Assembly (NCBI GenBank): GCA_022701365.1
Contig: JAKUHH010000154.1
Span: forward strand, 1-64,000
Direction: 5' to 3'
DNA: 64,000 nt
Source: Mycocentrospora acerina
Lineage: Eukaryota > Ascomycota > Dothideomycetes > Pleosporales
A program made the translations under genes and the position numbers. The notes under the pieces were generated by a model. The model saw only the letters and a program-made list of their open reading frames with translations, did not search any database and was not told where the DNA came from. This document shows positions 53,550-63,731 of the stretch, piece by piece (position 1 is the stretch's first letter; each line of letters opens with the position of its first letter).

Positions 53550-54389
53550 TCACCACTCCTCTACGAACCTCAAAGGTGCCATTCTCCCATCGACTTGCTC
53601 CATGCATTTATCCACCTCTTTGCGGATCTTGGTCTGTACCTCCTCCAAACTCCCTCCCGCATCGATCCTTACAAAATCATCTCCCTCCTTCTTCTCCATT
53701 AGCGACTTGAACAAAACACGTACCCGATCCTGTATCTCCTTTTTCTCGTACTTTTCTGTTCCATACCCCCCTCTTGTTACCGCATCTTCCGCAGAGATGT
53801 CGAGAAAAACGCACAGATCAGGACGCGGAAGCCCAACGTCGGGGTGACGAGCCCATTCTAGACTGAGGCTGGCATTGTATTTTGCAGCAGAATACACGCA
53901 GCCAGAGTAGTAGTATCGGTCTATAATGATCGTTGTGCCAGCGGCGAGATCTGCTTGAATGGAAGGTCTGCTTCGATTAGTTACGAACATCATAAGACGC
54001 GAAATGATGAAAATTGGCCCTAATGACATTCAAAAATCGCTTCAAACCCGAAAGGTAAAAAAAATTGCATGCACTTACACAGCCTCCCACCGGTTGGCAG
54101 AGAATAACAGATGAATAGCGTGATCTTCCTGCTCACTCTGACCCACCAAGTAGTCGTTAATCATCCGACCTATAGGCGTTGTCCGGTCTACGCGTACGTT
54201 TTCAAGTTAGCACATAACATTTTACGTCATCTCATCTCATCCAAATTTCGTCGAGAGAAACTTGCCAGGAAATCGCATGTGTCTAACTTTAACGCCATCT
54301 TTTTGCAGTGCGTCAACGAGCTTTTCACATTGTGTTGATTTTCCAGCCCGGTCAAGGCCTTCAAAGACTATAAGTTTTCCCCGCGTCAT
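53550..54389 (-). CDS. CDC8: Thymidylate kinase (dTMP kinase)
   Basis: Exons complement 54389-54266, 54187-54079, 53967-53550; 216 aa. P-loop FEGLDRAGKST (9-19), then MRFPDRTTPIG (DR motif formed by splicing), NDYLVGQ, LLFSANRWEA, IIIDRYYYSG and the lid-like region KKEIQDRVRVLF. It phosphorylates dTMP to dTDP for DNA synthesis. Intron 1 (78 nt) is GC-AG: donor GCAAGT at 54265, the only one that yields RFPDRTTP. The 111-nt second intron restores EAVPSIQADLAAGTT. An in-frame ATG at 54476 would add 29 residues; ATG 54389 (MTRGKLIVFEG) fits the family. It is tail-to-tail with SLX1. Confidence 0.94.
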
Positions 54390-54917
54390 TGTGAGAAGGG
54401 GGTGTTTGGGACTTGAGAGTGTGGGTGTTTGGGAATGAAAGTGAGGACTGACACTGTAGTAACAATGATGACCCATGTAGGACAGTAACCAGGCCGATTG
54501 TGTATTAGTGCCTCGCTTAAGCGGACGTGGTGCACCCGTTCACAGGTTGACCGTCTCAAACTCAGTACCAGTGGTACTTGATCATGCTCTTCATCTATTT
54601 TCTATCAATAGCTTTTGTATTGTACATCGCAAGTTACCACTTGGATGTGTACTCCATTTGAAATCAATCATAACCTCAAACTCGTACCCCCCCCCCCCCC
54701 CCCCCCCCCCCCCNNNNNNNNNNNNNNNNNNNNNNNNNNNNNNNNNNNNNNNNNNNNNNNNNNNNNNNNNNNNNNNNNNNNNNNNNNNNNNNNNNNNNNN
54801 NNNNNNNNNNNNNNNNNNNNNNNNNNNNNNNNNNNNNNNNNNNNNNNNNNNNNNNNNNNNNNNNNNNNNNNNNNNNNNCCCCCCCCCCCCCCCCATGTTC
54901 AACTACATATCAAGCAT
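54390..54917. other. Intergenic interval with assembly gap
   Basis: Between the thymidylate kinase promoter and the 3' end of glucosidase II alpha (both minus). About 290 bp of readable sequence without a gene, then the gap described separately. Confidence 0.6.
54687..54894. other. Assembly gap (165 N) bounded by poly-C runs
   Basis: 27 C (54687-54713), 165 N (54714-54878), then 16 C (54879-54894). The gap starts 24 bp after the glucosidase II stop codon on the minus strand, so it lies in the 3' UTR or just beyond. The true length of the C tract is unknown. Confidence 0.97.
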
Positions 54918-57900
54918 TCAATGCTCATGTCCGTGGTGATCAAGCTTAGGCTTCGTCCCAAAGTCAATTTTCCATCCCTTTGTAATACTCACTTTCGGAT
55001 CCCGGATCACAGCCCAAGCAGCCTTCTTTCCTTCACTTGCGTGGTACTCCAACGGCACCGGCTTCCTCCTCTTGCTCTCCTTCGTGCCCTCTTCCATGAC
55101 AATGACTTCGCTCTTGGTCTTCCATGCACTCGGTGCTCCAACAATAATGACTTTCTCTACTCTCACTCTTTCCATCGTCTTGAGGTACGATTCACACTTG
55201 ACGCTTCTGGCTGAAGTCTCAAGATTAGATGAAGTGAAGACATCACGCGTTCCGTCGAATGAGAAACGTCGATGGATGAACGCGCCTTGTTGGTAATCGA
55301 ACGTCTCACCGTCATCGAGATAGAGGGAGCCGGAAGCATTTCCATCATTGTCGAGGACAACCACAATTGTAAAAGGGTCGTACTTCATCAGGCCTGAAGA
55401 TCGGCGGGGCCGGTCGCGGCGTGGAATCACATGACCGCCTTGCATAAGGAGCGGAATTTTCTCAAGCGGTGCAGGAACAGTGTGATGACCAGCGCCCTTG
55501 TACGTGGTGTAGTCGAAGTAGTCATAGTATGGCTGGTCGTCTGCAATGTACACAGAAACGCTATCAGCACCCTCCTTCGTTACTGGCTTGGCCAAAAGAC
55601 CAGTAGAGCCAATGTAAAGCTGATCATCAATGGCGAAACCACGTTCATCTTCGGGATGAATATAGAAATTCGGACGGATGATGGGGGCTCCCGTGGTAGA
55701 AGCCTCGTGGAAAGCAGTGTACCAGGCAGGAAGTAGCTGGTACCGCAAACGAAGAGCCTGAGTAATGATCTCGGTGTACGGAGAACCAGCAAGGTAAGGT
55801 TCACGACGGCGGGTATCGATGTGAGCGTGTCCTCGGAAGAAGGGGTAATATATGCCAGCTTGGTACCAACGTGTCAGAAGCTCCTTGCTTGGGTTGCCAA
55901 AGAAACCACCAACATCAGCGCCAGCAAAAGGATAGCCAGAGATGCCTTGGTTGAGGACCATGGGAATGGAAGCCTCGAGATGTGGCCATTCAGAAAGGTT
56001 ATCTCCCGTCCACATAGCGGCACTACGCTGGCTGCCAGAGTAGAAAGCGCGAGTGAGCACAAAGGGACGACGGAGCTCGCCTTTCTTACGCTCAACAAGC
56101 GCTTGATAGGTTGCATTATGGAAGGTCATGCCATTGAGGTTGTGAACGTCTCGATGCTCCCAGTTGTCAAAGTGTAGGTTGTCCTTGGGCATGGTTGTTT
56201 CAGGGCCGTTGAACACGGAAGGTTCGTTCATGTCGTTCCATATGAACGTATTCTGTGCGGTGCCCTTGAATTTGTCGTACTTGAACAGACCCTTCCACCA
56301 AGTCATAGCCGCAGGGTTGAAGCAATCAATCCACATGGAAGATCCAGGCCAGCACCAACCCTCAAATTGGTTTCCGTCCTTGTTCTTGACAGCAAGATCT
56401 TGTTTCTTGAGCTCGTCAATCACATGGTAGTCATTGGTGTTCTTAATGTGCGGATCGATAATGGCAACAAGCTTCCGATCATGCTTGTCAAGCTGCTGGA
56501 GCATGTCGATGGGGTCATCAAAGGTCAGCGGATCCCATGTGAAGTACTTCTTCTCTTGTGTATACTCGATATCGAGCCAGATGACGTCGAATGGAATGTC
56601 GAACTTGTCAAACTTGCGAGCTACATCTTTAACGTCATCGTCACTGACGTAGTTCCATCGGCACTGGTGGTAGGCAATGGCAAAAGACTGTGGCATAGCA
56701 GTGTAACCGGTTAGCTCTCCGTACTGGCGGGTAAGGTCCTGCGGAGTAGGTCCGAGAAAGACGAAGACGTCCAAAAGACCGCTCTCGGACACCCAATGGG
56801 TATGAGTGTCAGTGTGCCCCTTGAAAAGTGCTGACTTTTTAGTTTTTGTGATATCAATCCAGGTCTCGGCAGCGTTCAGCCAGAAGACACCAACGGTCGA
56901 GCCCTTGCGGTGTGCCTGCATGAGCGGGATAGCGCCGTAGAGCGTCATCGGACTGTCTAGCTCGTATTCAAAAACATCGGCATTATATAGACGGTAGGGT
57001 TCGGTAAAGGCATCATCGCCGCCCCTGGAATCCGTTAGCCAATAGTTGTAAGATCAAGATGGCCGTGTTTACCTCGTGGTCTTCAATGACAGTCTCGCGG
57101 CATGCTCAGGGATACCAAACACGTGCTCGTAACCGGGGAATGAGATGTCGAGTCCAACGGCCTCGGGGCCTCTGGGCTTGGTGTCCGTATTGCCACCAAA
57201 ACTCTCCTCCCACCAAGTGCTCTCATCTTCTGTTTTGTCCTCGACTTTTGTCTCGTCGTCCTTGCTTTCCTCCTCGCCTTCCTTCTTCTCGACCTGTGGC
57301 TTCTCGACTTTTGCTCTCCAATGCTCCAAGTTCAAAAGACCCTGCTCATTGAACTTGACGTGAGTCTCGCCATCTCTTTGGAATTCGATGGCGAACGGCT
57401 CGTGTCGGATGATGGCTTGGTGCTTGCTACCCTTGCCATAGAAGACGGCGGTATGCCCTTGCTCAGCTTCTACGCTCAGTGCCGCACCTGTCGAGGGCTG
57501 CAGACCTCCGACAATAGCCCACTTGCTGGCCTCGTTGTATCGCTCCTTTCTCGCTTTGCTGTCGTGCCTGAGGTCGATCTGGCCCTTTGCCCTCTTCTCC
57601 TCGTCTAGGGTGACACGCGCGACGCCTGACTCGAGGAAGGTGACGGTCAGAGGAAGGGAGACCTTGTCGCCATCTGCGAGTGTCTTGCGCACAACACCGC
57701 TCAACTGACCGTCCTTGAATGTGATTGAGGAAGGATCGAGGGCATAGGGAGAGACGATGGATTTGGCAGCGACGTCGTCGGCGAATTGACGATTGCGTTT
57801 GCAGAAGCCGGACTGATCACACGTCTTGAAGTTGTCGTGCTTGACCGCGACTAGAGCTTCACGTCAGCCGCTCTGTTCGCATGGAGAGATTGGGGTGCTG

Positions 57901-58032
57901 GAGGATCGCTATATTGCAGACAGTAGGGAATGCGAGCCACTCACCGGCTGGAACAACTAGACAGCACAGCGCCGTCAACAGCAAAACATAGCTCGTCCAC
58001 CGGGGAGCGGACTTGGTTTTGGAAACAATCAT
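54918..58032 (-). CDS. ROT2: Glucosidase II alpha subunit (GH31, ER glycoprotein trimming)
   Basis: Exons complement 58032-57945, 57850-57073, 57024-54918; 990 aa. An N-terminal hydrophobic stretch (SYVLLLTALCCLVVPA) is the ER signal, followed directly by VKHDNFKTCDQSGFCKRN, the start of mature glucosidase II alpha. An acidic/Lys insert lies at about 205-235. The GH31 barrel has GYTAMPQSFAIAYHQCRWNY, DVIWLDIEYT, the nucleophile Asp553 in FIWNDMNEPSVF, and GADVGGFFGNP with the acid/base region in WTGDNLSEW. The enzyme removes the two inner alpha-1,3 glucoses from N-glycans in the calnexin cycle. No HDEL is present; retention would be through the beta subunit. It is head-to-head with NDK1. Confidence 0.96.
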
Positions 58033-58564
58033 GATTAGAACATGAGCAGCAGAACGGCTCTCGCAGTCCAGCCTCAGACAGTGTACACGTTGATGGTCTG
58101 GCAGAAGCGTCCGTGCCGAGCTACCCCCTGCCCTGAGACGTCTGGACATGCCCTGCGCCTAACTCGAACAATCGGTGGCTGGCAGCCTCCCGTTTGAGCC
58201 ACACTTGCCAAGCGCCAGCTTGCAGCCGCGACAATTGACGTGATGACGGCGCAGATTGGAAAGCTCTCAGCCACGGCATTGAGGTTGGGTTGCACATGCA
58301 GTCGTCTGCGGAATGTGTTTGCTTTTTGGCCTGGTTGAATAACACGACCATGGACAGCGAGCATGGTAGCGCTGGAGCAGCGTAACGAGCTCTCTTACTA
58401 GTGGCCCCCCACCTCTTGGCACCTTCTGGCTGGCAATGCAAGCCCCCCCACTAGCTCAGCAAAATCTACATATGCTGGACCCTCTCCCTCCCATTTCCAA
58501 CTAACTCGGACCCAAAGACAGAAGCTACTTCCTCCGCAACATCCAAGCCCAAACAACCGCCAAC
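58033..58564. other. Shared upstream region of ROT2 and NDK1
   Basis: Head-to-head spacer of 532 bp with no gene. A pyrimidine-rich tract (58478-58500) lies just before NDK1, as in many strongly expressed fungal genes. Confidence 0.5.
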
Positions 58565-59363
58565 ATGACCACAGAGCAGACGTAAGTCGAGCACCTGGGG
58601 GGAAAGACACGCGTGTTGTAGTAGGCATTGAGCTAACCAGCTGCACAGCTTCATTGCTATCAAGCCCGATGGCGTCCAGGTATGTCAGCTCGCCAGCTCC
58701 TGCCTGCACTCCTACATGCACTCCTACTTGCACTCCTACTTGCACTCCTACCATCACTCCTACTTGCACTCCTACCATGAATTGCTCATGGATCGATTGT
58801 TGTTCTCTCCACTTGATCCATCCAGCCCTCTGCGGGGTAACCACCACACCAACATGCTAACACTGCTCTCCAGCGCGGCCTCGTCGGCCCCATTGTCTCT
58901 CGCTTCGAGAACCGTGGCTTCAAGCTTGCTGCCATCAAGCTCGTCACTCCTTCCAAGGAGCACCTCGAGAAGCACTACGAGGACCTGAGCGACAAGCCCT
59001 TCTTCCCCGGACTTATTGCCTGTACGACCCCACCACGCCACATGCTACTGCAATTGCATACAGACACATACTCCAACTCGATGCTGACGCCATCTAGACA
59101 TGGGTTCCGGCCCCATCTGCGCCATGGTCTGGGAGGGCCGTGACGCCGTCAAGACCGGCCGCTCCATCCTCGGTGCCACCAACCCCCTCGCCTCTGCCCC
59201 CGGCACCATCCGTGGTGACTTTGCCCTCGATGTCGGCCGCAACGTGTGCCACGGCTCCGACACCGTCGACAACGCCAAGAAGGAGATTGCTCTCTGGTTC
59301 AAGGAGGGTGAGGTTCAGAGCTGGAAGATTGCCCAGTTCGACTGGGTCTACGAGAAGGCTTAA
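58565..59363 (+). CDS. NDK1: Nucleoside diphosphate kinase
   Basis: Exons 58565-58581, 58649-58679, 58874-59021, 59098-59363; 153 aa, exactly the usual length. The first two exons are only 17 and 31 nt. Motifs: TFIAIKPDGVQRGLVG, FENRGFKLAAIKLV, GPICAMVWEGRDAVKTGR, and the active-site His in GRNVCHGSD, ending DWVYEKA. It balances nucleoside triphosphate pools by a phospho-His intermediate. The 194-nt intron 2 contains a 72-bp minisatellite, and intron 1 has a GTAAGT donor after only five full codons. Confidence 0.97.
58705..58776. repeat. 12-bp minisatellite (six copies) in NDK1 intron 2
   Basis: Units of TGCACTCCTACT at 58705-58776, six copies with small changes (two units start AT or end CC/CA). 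It lies in the middle of the intron, away from the splice sites. Confidence 0.93.
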
Positions 59364-59590
59364 ATGCACTTGCCAACTACGCAGTGGAGACTGGCTCTAG
59401 GCCGTTCAGCAGCGGGTGGGTGTGCGTAAGCTATGAAGACACGACTTTACATGAAAAAAAAACATGAACGTCACGTAGAATACTCAGAATGAGATACGCG
59501 TTCATCTCAAAAAAGTGGCTTTTCTGCTGTTGAAACTGAAGTGGTGTCATGTCGTCCTGCTCAAAGCCCGCGCCATGTCCAGGACTCGAG

Positions 59591-62500
59591 TCAATTGTGG
59601 TCCTCCTTGTCTAATACCTCTTTCACCTTGTTGACATACCAAGCCCTTAATCTCTCCACTTCCTTCCACTCTCCCTCGCCCTTTTCCACAACTGGCCCTC
59701 TAACCTCTTCCCTCAACCTCAACTCACCAAACGCACCATTTTTGGCCCCCCAGACGGGCTTTCCATAACGCCAGACGCACCAACTACTCTCGTCGGCGCT
59801 GATCAAGGTGGCAGTCCTGTTCAAGCTCTTGACACCAAAAGCCCGCAACAGTACCACATCACCTTGTTCTGCAACTGGCAGCGCTGTTTGATGTGCACGG
59901 AAAACCTGCACGGTTGTCGTGGCTGGCCAACTGCTCAGATCCGTCACACGCAGCGTCTTCGTCCAGTGTTGCGGGCCCTTTGCTGCTTTCGTGGCAATGA
60001 TGCTTGCCGAAGTGACGAGTGCCAGAACATCAGGGTTGGCTGAAGAGTGAAATTGTGACGAGCGATTGAGAAAGTAGACCAGATCCTTGAGCGGAGTATA
60101 ATACGCAAGGGGAGTCGATAAGCCTATCGATGGCTGCTGAGGCTGTGCAACTAATGTCGCTTCATCGTCCGAATTGGAGTGATCTGCCGAGTGTAGGCTG
60201 GGCGAGGAAGCCATGTCGATGACGATTGCCTCATGACGAGAGCTTGCGTTTGTCATGGTCGATTCCATGACAGACTGCTCCTCCACACCTTTCTGGGAAG
60301 AATGAAGACCTGTGCGGGCTGATTGATGTTGGGGCTGGTCGACTTGTGAGGACAGGGGGATTTGCTGCGTAGCTTCAGGTGTCATCAAACTGTTGTTCTC
60401 CACAACCGGCTGCTGCTTGAGAGATGGCACGTCGACTGGAGCGGCAGGTGATGGCCCCTGTACGTGGGAAAGTTGATCAGGGCTACTGCTAACAAACATG
60501 CGTGGCTTTGACCTTGGCGGGGTCAATAGTTCAGAATCCCAGTCTTCACCATGAGTAGGATTATTCATATCAGTGGAAATGGGCACGACAGACTCATTCC
60601 AATCATCCGAGCCATGAATAGTGGAGATGGAATGCTCGGAACGTGAGCTGCCCTCCTCGGAGTCTTTCACATATAACACATTAGAGAATTTGCCCTGCGA
60701 ACCACTCAGCTCTTGTGAGGGTTCGAAACTGGTTGCAAAGGTATCGGGATGATTTTGAGATGGAGGAAGATCAGGGGAAAATCGTATGTCTCTTGCAGGG
60801 GCCGGCTTACGAGCACTCCGACGTATGGTGTTAGCAACAGGCATGAAGGTACTCTGAGTAGGCGAATGCAATTTTGACGATGAGCGAGAATATGACGATG
60901 ATGCTTGTGGCGCGTCCTGCGATTGAGACATGCTTGAGCGGCCGCGCATCCTGGGTGGGGATATGGCCGCACGGATCTTGGGCGTCAGGGACGTGTTCGA
61001 TCCGCTCGATCTTCTAAAGCGCTTGGAAACAGGCATATCTTCTTTGGAGGGCGATATGGATGCTTTGGTTTTCGATCTTGTGTTTCTGGCAGGAGCAGTG
61101 GCTGGCACAGAAATATATTCCATTTTCCCGACTCTGTCCCCGTCACGAGGGACTGCAATCAAGAGTTTTTTAGAGTCCTGATCATTTTGTAAGGGCTGTG
61201 CATCTGATTGGCTCACTTGAAACAAGAAGTCGTCTTCAACTGATTCTAGTTTGACGTCCGGAAACGGTTGTTCCAAGTGTGACACTGGTAAACGAATGTT
61301 TGGTGTTTCAGATGGTATATTTATATCTTGTATCAATGTAATCGAGCCGTCGAAACCTAATTGAGGCTCCCATTCATCCACTGGGAAACTATGCTCATTG
61401 TCGAGTGCCTGGGAAGGGGTCGTGTAAGTAATGGGTTCAGAGTTGGAAGCAATGGATGCCGAGTCTTCATACGTATGGCCCATAACTACTAACTCACTGT
61501 GATCATTGGCAGATGCTGGTTCGATTGTTTGAACTGTAAGATCTTGGTGTTGTGCGGGAAGAGGAAATTGTCGTGCATCCGTCCTGGGCTGCAAATCTGT
61601 GTCCTCAGACTCCCCTTGGTTGGACAGGACGTTATCGTTTTCTTCGCTCCCATTGTCTGACGGGGAGCCTAAATCGACAATGTCAAAAGCTGCCGTATTC
61701 TGCTTATTCTCGACATGTTCGTCAAACGATGCACCATCTCCAAAGGCTTGGTCGTGGCCGTTATCGACACTTGCTTCCATATTTTCCTCGACTCTTGTTT
61801 TCTCGGAGCTCAAGTCAGAGGAAAGCCGCATTACCTTGAACATTAATTCGTCTGCAATAGGCGTGTTGGTGTCCAGCTGAATATTTGGTTGGGCCGTCTT
61901 TGGCTCTGGGGAAAAGGAGGCTTCTCTTGGTCGGGAATACCCTGCTCCATCCATACCAAACGTAAAGCGTACAGGTGTAAAAGCGGATTCATGGGTCGGG
62001 TGCAATGTGCCTGCTTTAGACGAGCTGATGGAACTGTAGAAGCTCGTTTCCATGATGTAGTCGGCTTCATCTAGCATGGGCTCCACTTTCTCGGAATTTA
62101 CCTGTCCACGTCGTCCATAATCTCCAGAAGTAGCATAGTCGAGATATGACGTCTCGTTCCAGTCATGCTCTCCGGGAAACGGGGAAGGAAGCGGGAGAGT
62201 AGAAGAATCTAGTGGTTTTAAAGTTGGACTAGAAGGTTCGACACCAATGGGAGTCTGAATACCAAAGATGTCAAATGCAGATGAATTGGCATCAAAGGTT
62301 AAGAGCGGAGGGGGCATGGCAATCTGAAGACCATCTTCGAGAGGCGGATCAATACCAGGACTTTTCGTTCCTGGGAGCTGACGATCCCAAGGTGATGCAG
62401 GGAGCGAGACATTTGTAGTCCTCTCGTCTTCCTCGGCTGTATATGAATCTGTTTCTGCAGCCCCAGTCATGTTTTCTCTATCCCCATGATTCTGTTGATG

Positions 62501-63415
62501 AAGTATTGACTGAGCATGTACTTCCTCGTCTCCAGTGGCTTGTATATTGTGGCTCTCCTGATGCCTGATGTCCATGTCCACCGCGCTTGGGTCAGCACCC
62601 TTGGCCCCGGGTTGGGAAACGTCGTGCTCTTCCGTATCAGCTTCAGTGCCGTCTCCAAGAGCATATCGAGTATTCGAGTCTACGACTGGCGGAGATGTAC
62701 GAGTCTTTGGTAGCTGAGCGCGATGGCTTGGCGAAGCCACAGTAGCGTCGAGCTCGTCTTCCGTGGACACATGCTCGTGCGCAGGCGAGGGTGTCCTTGC
62801 AGAATATGTCCACGCCTTCCAGTCTTTGTAGGATTTCCTGCGCCGCTTCTTGTCGTGGCCAAGGTCTAGCTCGTCGGCAAAAGGATCGAGAGACGCGTCC
62901 AGGACAGAAGCATCCGAGAGTCGCGCGCGCTTGAGGAAGGCGGGCGTGGACCACTGCTGGGCAGGGCCCGGGACTATTGCGCTCGGCTGGCGGGCGGGGG
63001 ATAGCTGCGGCGACGGGGCGGGCGAGACATGGGCGAGAGGGAGGCGGGCGACTTCGCTGCCGTTGCGGGACACGTCCAGGGCGACGGCGTGGTGGTAGGA
63101 GAGCTCCCAGCCTATGCCTTTCCCGGGCGTGCTGGCCGGGCCCTCGCGCACAAACTGCGCGCCACGCAGGCCCAGCACGACCTGGTCGCCGATTCGAATG
63201 CCCGCTGTCGCAACGGCGCTTGCGCTGGATGCGGCGAACCGGACCCGGACCTGGCCCCCGGCCCGGCGCAGGCGAAGCTGGGGCTCGGCGAGGAGGAGGG
63301 CGAACTGGCGTGTCGAGGATGAATATGGCCAGATGAGGGTGACGACGGCGGTGAGCTGCTTGGCCTCGGGCGCGGGCAGCTCGGGCGTGAGCTCGGCGAT
63401 GCGGACCTGCTCCAT
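59591..63415 (-). CDS. Large protein with Pot1/Cdc13-like OB-fold at its C-terminus
   Basis: Single exon, 1274 aa. The C-terminal 140 residues (from YYTPLKDLVYFLNRSSQF, about 1132) look like the telomere single-strand DNA-binding OB domain (Telo_bind, as in Pot1/Cdc13): DVLALVTSASI, KTLRVTDLSSWP, TVQVFRAHQTALP, GDVVLLRAFGVKS and SSWCVWRYGKPVWG follow OB strand order. The N-terminal 110 residues also have an OB-like pattern (LTAVVTLIWPYSSSTRQFALLL, GIRIGDQVVLGLRGA). The roughly 1000 residues between are Ser/Pro/acidic and probably disordered, with basic patches KKRRRKS and SKRFRRSSG that may be nuclear signals. A role at telomeres is inferred from the domain only. Confidence 0.72.
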   Translation of the reverse strand: MEQVRIAELTPELPAPEAKQLTAVVTLIWPYSSSTRQFALLLAEPQLRLRRAGGQVRVRFAASSASAVATAGIRIGDQVVLGLRGAQFVREGPASTPGKGIGWELSYHHAVALDVSRNGSEVARLPLAHVSPAPSPQLSPARQPSAIVPGPAQQWSTPAFLKRARLSDASVLDASLDPFADELDLGHDKKRRRKSYKDWKAWTYSARTPSPAHEHVSTEDELDATVASPSHRAQLPKTRTSPPVVDSNTRYALGDGTEADTEEHDVSQPGAKGADPSAVDMDIRHQESHNIQATGDEEVHAQSILHQQNHGDRENMTGAAETDSYTAEEDERTTNVSLPASPWDRQLPGTKSPGIDPPLEDGLQIAMPPPLLTFDANSSAFDIFGIQTPIGVEPSSPTLKPLDSSTLPLPSPFPGEHDWNETSYLDYATSGDYGRRGQVNSEKVEPMLDEADYIMETSFYSSISSSKAGTLHPTHESAFTPVRFTFGMDGAGYSRPREASFSPEPKTAQPNIQLDTNTPIADELMFKVMRLSSDLSSEKTRVEENMEASVDNGHDQAFGDGASFDEHVENKQNTAAFDIVDLGSPSDNGSEENDNVLSNQGESEDTDLQPRTDARQFPLPAQHQDLTVQTIEPASANDHSELVVMGHTYEDSASIASNSEPITYTTPSQALDNEHSFPVDEWEPQLGFDGSITLIQDINIPSETPNIRLPVSHLEQPFPDVKLESVEDDFLFQVSQSDAQPLQNDQDSKKLLIAVPRDGDRVGKMEYISVPATAPARNTRSKTKASISPSKEDMPVSKRFRRSSGSNTSLTPKIRAAISPPRMRGRSSMSQSQDAPQASSSYSRSSSKLHSPTQSTFMPVANTIRRSARKPAPARDIRFSPDLPPSQNHPDTFATSFEPSQELSGSQGKFSNVLYVKDSEEGSSRSEHSISTIHGSDDWNESVVPISTDMNNPTHGEDWDSELLTPPRSKPRMFVSSSPDQLSHVQGPSPAAPVDVPSLKQQPVVENNSLMTPEATQQIPLSSQVDQPQHQSARTGLHSSQKGVEEQSVMESTMTNASSRHEAIVIDMASSPSLHSADHSNSDDEATLVAQPQQPSIGLSTPLAYYTPLKDLVYFLNRSSQFHSSANPDVLALVTSASIIATKAAKGPQHWTKTLRVTDLSSWPATTTVQVFRAHQTALPVAEQGDVVLLRAFGVKSLNRTATLISADESSWCVWRYGKPVWGAKNGAFGELRLREEVRGPVVEKGEGEWKEVERLRAWYVNKVKEVLDKEDHN

Positions 63416-63731
63416 GGCGGCGATGCGGACCTGCGTGGCGGGCGCGGGACGAGACGATGCGTGCTAAGCGGATGGCATGGCCAGGCAGGGCAGGCTCGAC
63501 GTGAATCTTGCGCGCGCCCGGCGTCGGGGTACGCGACCGAGCTGGCCGTCCCTGTGCGCGTCCGCGTCCCCGCCCGCATCCCCGCCAAGGCCAGTGCAAG
63601 CCTCCCGGCTTGGCAGGGCTCGTCTCCCTGACGCGCATCGTTCCGTGGGCGTGCACAGTGCGGAGCGAGCGTCGAGGCATGCTTCTCTCGCAGAAGCGCC
63701 TCGCTATGAAGTCTGCCGCCTCCGGCCCATC
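63416..63731. other. Shared upstream region of OB-fold gene and right-edge gene
   Basis: GC-rich head-to-head spacer of 316 bp. Frames crossing it (for example 62643-63800 on the minus strand) are low-complexity Arg/Pro/Ala shadows. Confidence 0.5.

Noticed and set aside
54266..54476. Use of a GT donor and a longer N-terminus for thymidylate kinase
   Set aside because: The nearest GT donor (GTTTCT) breaks the DRTTPIG motif, and the extra 29 residues have no family support.
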